Shown here one piece after another: positions 5,819 to 7,958 of a stretch of DNA of 7,958 bases. Source of the DNA: CAZYWA01 sp964650975 [NCBI: uncultured bacterium] (GTDB lineage: Bacteria; JADJOY01); the NCBI GenBank assembly GCA_964650975.1, contig CAZYWA010000064.1, positions 14,335 through 22,292 of the forward strand, given 5' to 3'. Under the pieces are notes generated by a model. It searched no databases. It had not been told where the DNA came from and worked only from the letters and a program-made list of their open reading frames with translations. Every line of letters starts with the position of its first letter. The first letter of the stretch is position 1. The position numbers and the translations under genes are program-made.

Positions 5819-7958
5819 TCAGGCGAGAGCGGCCGACTCGTTCGGCTCGTCGTCCGCGCCGCCGTCGGCACTCCCGGCAAACCCCGGAACGACCGCGCTA
5901 TCGAAATGCCGGAGTAACGTCTCGACCTTCACGACCCGGGTCGACGCGGCATCGAGGCCAAGCAGCTCGATGATCTCGCGGGGCTTCGAGGTCCGGCCGT
6001 CGACGGAACGGGTGGTGAAGGCGATGCGAAGCGCACCGTCGTCGCCGCGGTCCACCTCGAGCGAGGCGATGGTGGGGCGGATGTCGATCTTCACGCGCGC
6101 CTTCTGGCCCTTCGACTTGGCGAGGCGCTCGACCACCACCGTGGGCGAGGCGAGCACGGCCGCGACGCGCGATTCGAGGTTCGCCGGGTCGGCCGCTCCA
6201 TCCGAGGTGATCCGGTAGACGAAACCTTCGACGTGGGCTTGCAACGAGGCGGCGCGGCGCGGCACCTCGCGGGCGCCGTAGATCCGGAAACCTTCCGGGA
6301 GCACGGGACCGATCGACTCCACGAGCGAGTCCGGGTCGACCTCCCGCGACAGCAACACGTCGAGGTAGTCGCCGGTCGATTCCTCGCCCACGGGGCACGC
6401 GGTGGAGAACGCGACGCGCGCGTGGGCGTGGAATCCCTGCGAGTAGGACATCGGCACGCGGGCGCGGCGCAGCGTGCGGATCCACGCGTTCATGGTCTCG
6501 AGGTGCGAGAGGAACCGGGTCTCACCCTCACGGCCGATCTTGAGCCACACGCGCTGCACGGGCTCGGGCTCGACCGGACGCAGCGCTTCGCGTGGCGCGG
6601 CCACGAACGTGGTCTCCGCCTTCGCGCCCTGCCGGGAGTTGCGCAGCATGTGGAGGCAGAGGTCGCGCTCGCGGTCGATCACGCCGCACTGGTGGCACTT
6701 GGCCGAGCGGCAGTCACCGGCGTAGCGGAGCTCGACGGCCTTCTTCCAGTCGTCCTGGAACCATTCCTTGGGGATCAGGATGTCGATGTGGTCCCAAGGC
6801 AAGCGCTCGTCGAGATCGCGCTCGCGGAGCGCGCCCTCCACGTCGAATCCGGTCTCGACGATCGCTTCTTTCCAGATGGTGAAGTTCCGGAATTCGTCCC
6901 AGGCGTCGAAGCGGGCGCCCTTCCGAAAGGCAAGCTCGATCAGGTCCGCCGCGCGCCGGTCGGATCGCGAGACCAATCCTTCGAGAAACGTTTCCTCGGG
7001 ATTGTGGCGGCCGAACTTGACGGCCGGGTGCGCGCGGAACTTGCCGAGCAGCTGGCGCTGCTTGGTCTCGCACTCTTCGATGCCGATCTGCCGCGCCCAC
7101 TGGAAGGGCGTGAAGGGCTTCGGCACGAACGTGGAAACGCCGGTGTTGACCTTGGCCCTGCGGTTGATCGAGCGCCCGCGTTTCAAGGTGCGGATCGTGA
7201 GGTCGGCGATCGCGTCGACGTCTTCCTCGCGCTCGGTGGGGATCCCGATCATGAAGTAGAGCTTCACGTGGTCCCAGCCCTTGTCGTAGACGCCGCAGGC
7301 CATGTCGAGCAGCTCTTCGTCGGGGATCCACTTGTTGATGAGCGCGCGTAGACGCGGGCTCGCTGCTTCCGGCGCGAAGGTGAGACCGCTGCGGCGGTAG
7401 CCGGCGACGCGATCGGCGAGATCCACCGAGAACGAGTCGAGCCTGAGCGACGGCAGCGAGACCGAGACGTGGTCTTTCTCGGCGCGGATCGCCGCTTGCT
7501 CGACGAGCGATCGGACCTGCGAGTAGTCGCACGTCGAAAGCGAGACCAGCGACACCTCTTCGTAGCCGGTGGCCGCGAGGGTGCGCTCCATCAGCTGGTC
7601 GACGTTGACGAGCGTGCGCTCGCGCACCGGCCGCGTCGTCATGCCCGCCTGACAGAACCGGCAACCCTGGGTGCAGCCACGCAGCACCTCGAGGCTCACC
7701 CGGTCGTGCACCTGCTTGGTGAAGGGCACGATGTAGCGGACCGGGAAGGTGGCGCCGTTCAGGTCCTTGGTGGTGCGCTTCACGATCTTGGGTGCGTCGA
7801 GTGCGGGCACGATGCGGCCGTCGGCGAGCGTCTCCATCGGGTAGGTCGCGGGGACGTAGATTCCTTCGATCTTGCCGATCTCCGCGAGCCGCTCGTTCCG
7901 GCCGAGCCCGCGCGTGCGCCGGAACGCTTCCGCCAGCTCGATCACGATGTCCTCGCCA
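5819..7958 (-). CDS. Radical SAM protein fused to DUF2344 (TIGR03960/TIGR03936-like), 5'-truncated
   Basis: About 712 C-terminal residues of a radical SAM enzyme whose 5' end lies beyond the window. The visible frame is open to the edge, beginning G-E-D-I-V, which matches the G-D-G-E stretch in the middle of this family, so the GTG at 7945 is not the real start and ~200 N-terminal residues are missing. Counting from 7945: the 4Fe-4S motif CTQGCRFC at 91-98 (C-x3-C-x2-C); the radical SAM barrel to ~290, with SLPSLRLDSF, GLTFAPEAAS and KLYFMIGIPTE; a second cysteine group C412, C417, C420, C430, perhaps a metal site; then DUF2344 (~464-690) with FLSHLETMNAWIRTLRRARV and SYSQGFHAHARVAFSTACPVG. 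The last ~20 residues are a low-complexity Ala/Asp/Gly tail. The reaction is unknown. In other bacteria such genes often sit near ribonuclease G (rng) and rplU/rpmA; no such gene is downstream here, where the next gene is convergent. Confidence 0.93.
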   Translation of the reverse strand, partial: GEDIVIELAEAFRRTRGLGRNERLAEIGKIEGIYVPATYPMETLADGRIVPALDAPKIVKRTTKDLNGATFPVRYIVPFTKQVHDRVSLEVLRGCTQGCRFCQAGMTTRPVRERTLVNVDQLMERTLAATGYEEVSLVSLSTCDYSQVRSLVEQAAIRAEKDHVSVSLPSLRLDSFSVDLADRVAGYRRSGLTFAPEAASPRLRALINKWIPDEELLDMACGVYDKGWDHVKLYFMIGIPTEREEDVDAIADLTIRTLKRGRSINRRAKVNTGVSTFVPKPFTPFQWARQIGIEECETKQRQLLGKFRAHPAVKFGRHNPEETFLEGLVSRSDRRAADLIELAFRKGARFDAWDEFRNFTIWKEAIVETGFDVEGALRERDLDERLPWDHIDILIPKEWFQDDWKKAVELRYAGDCRSAKCHQCGVIDRERDLCLHMLRNSRQGAKAETTFVAAPREALRPVEPEPVQRVWLKIGREGETRFLSHLETMNAWIRTLRRARVPMSYSQGFHAHARVAFSTACPVGEESTGDYLDVLLSREVDPDSLVESIGPVLPEGFRIYGAREVPRRAASLQAHVEGFVYRITSDGAADPANLESRVAAVLASPTVVVERLAKSKGQKARVKIDIRPTIASLEVDRGDDGALRIAFTTRSVDGRTSKPREIIELLGLDAASTRVVKVETLLRHFDSAVVPGFAGSADGGADDEPNESAALA

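Noticed and set aside
6233-7351. Long plus-strand frame opposite the radical SAM gene
   Set aside because: Shadow of the radical SAM coding frame; no domain pattern and no ribosome-binding site.

Overview
This 7,958-base window is GC-rich (roughly two thirds G+C by eye) and densely coded. It reads as chromosomal DNA of a bacterium with a high-GC genome. The mix of genes (an iron-sulfur TrmA-type RNA methyltransferase, a YihY/BrkB membrane protein with an extra C-terminal domain, a cyanobacterium/plant-like GlgC, and a radical SAM–DUF2344 fusion) would suit a deltaproteobacterial or Myxococcota-like lineage, but the taxon is an inference. The first ~45 bases are G runs that damage the end of the first gene, so the left edge looks like a low-quality contig end.

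Layout, left to right. Bases 1-998 (minus) hold most of an RNA m5U methyltransferase, cut off at the window edge just past its NPP motif. A 74-base divergent gap separates it from a plus-strand pair: a YihY/BrkB-family membrane protein (1073-2422) followed within 13-25 bases by glgC, ADP-glucose pyrophosphorylase (2448-3713), the committed step of bacterial glycogen synthesis. These two probably share a transcript. A convergent gap with a small hairpin follows, then a minus-strand block: a small single-pass membrane protein of unknown function (3752-4243) and a type II toxin-antitoxin pair. The pair is an antitoxin with an AbrB/VapB-like N-terminus (4662-4895) and a ParE/RelE-like toxin (4345-4665). 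The toxin has no ATG, GTG or TTG start and appears to begin at a CTG overlapping the antitoxin stop codon. On the plus strand, 4989-5786 is a LigB/DODA-type extradiol dioxygenase (YgiD-like). On the minus strand, 5819 to the right edge is a radical SAM protein fused to DUF2344, lacking its N-terminal part because the window ends.

No RNA genes, CRISPR arrays, insertion sequences or attachment sites were seen. Apart from the YihY-glgC pair and the TA pair, the genes do not form an obvious pathway. The less ordinary part is 3752-4895, a small accessory cassette (TA pair plus unknown membrane protein) set between housekeeping-type genes. I see no convincing new multi-gene system here.
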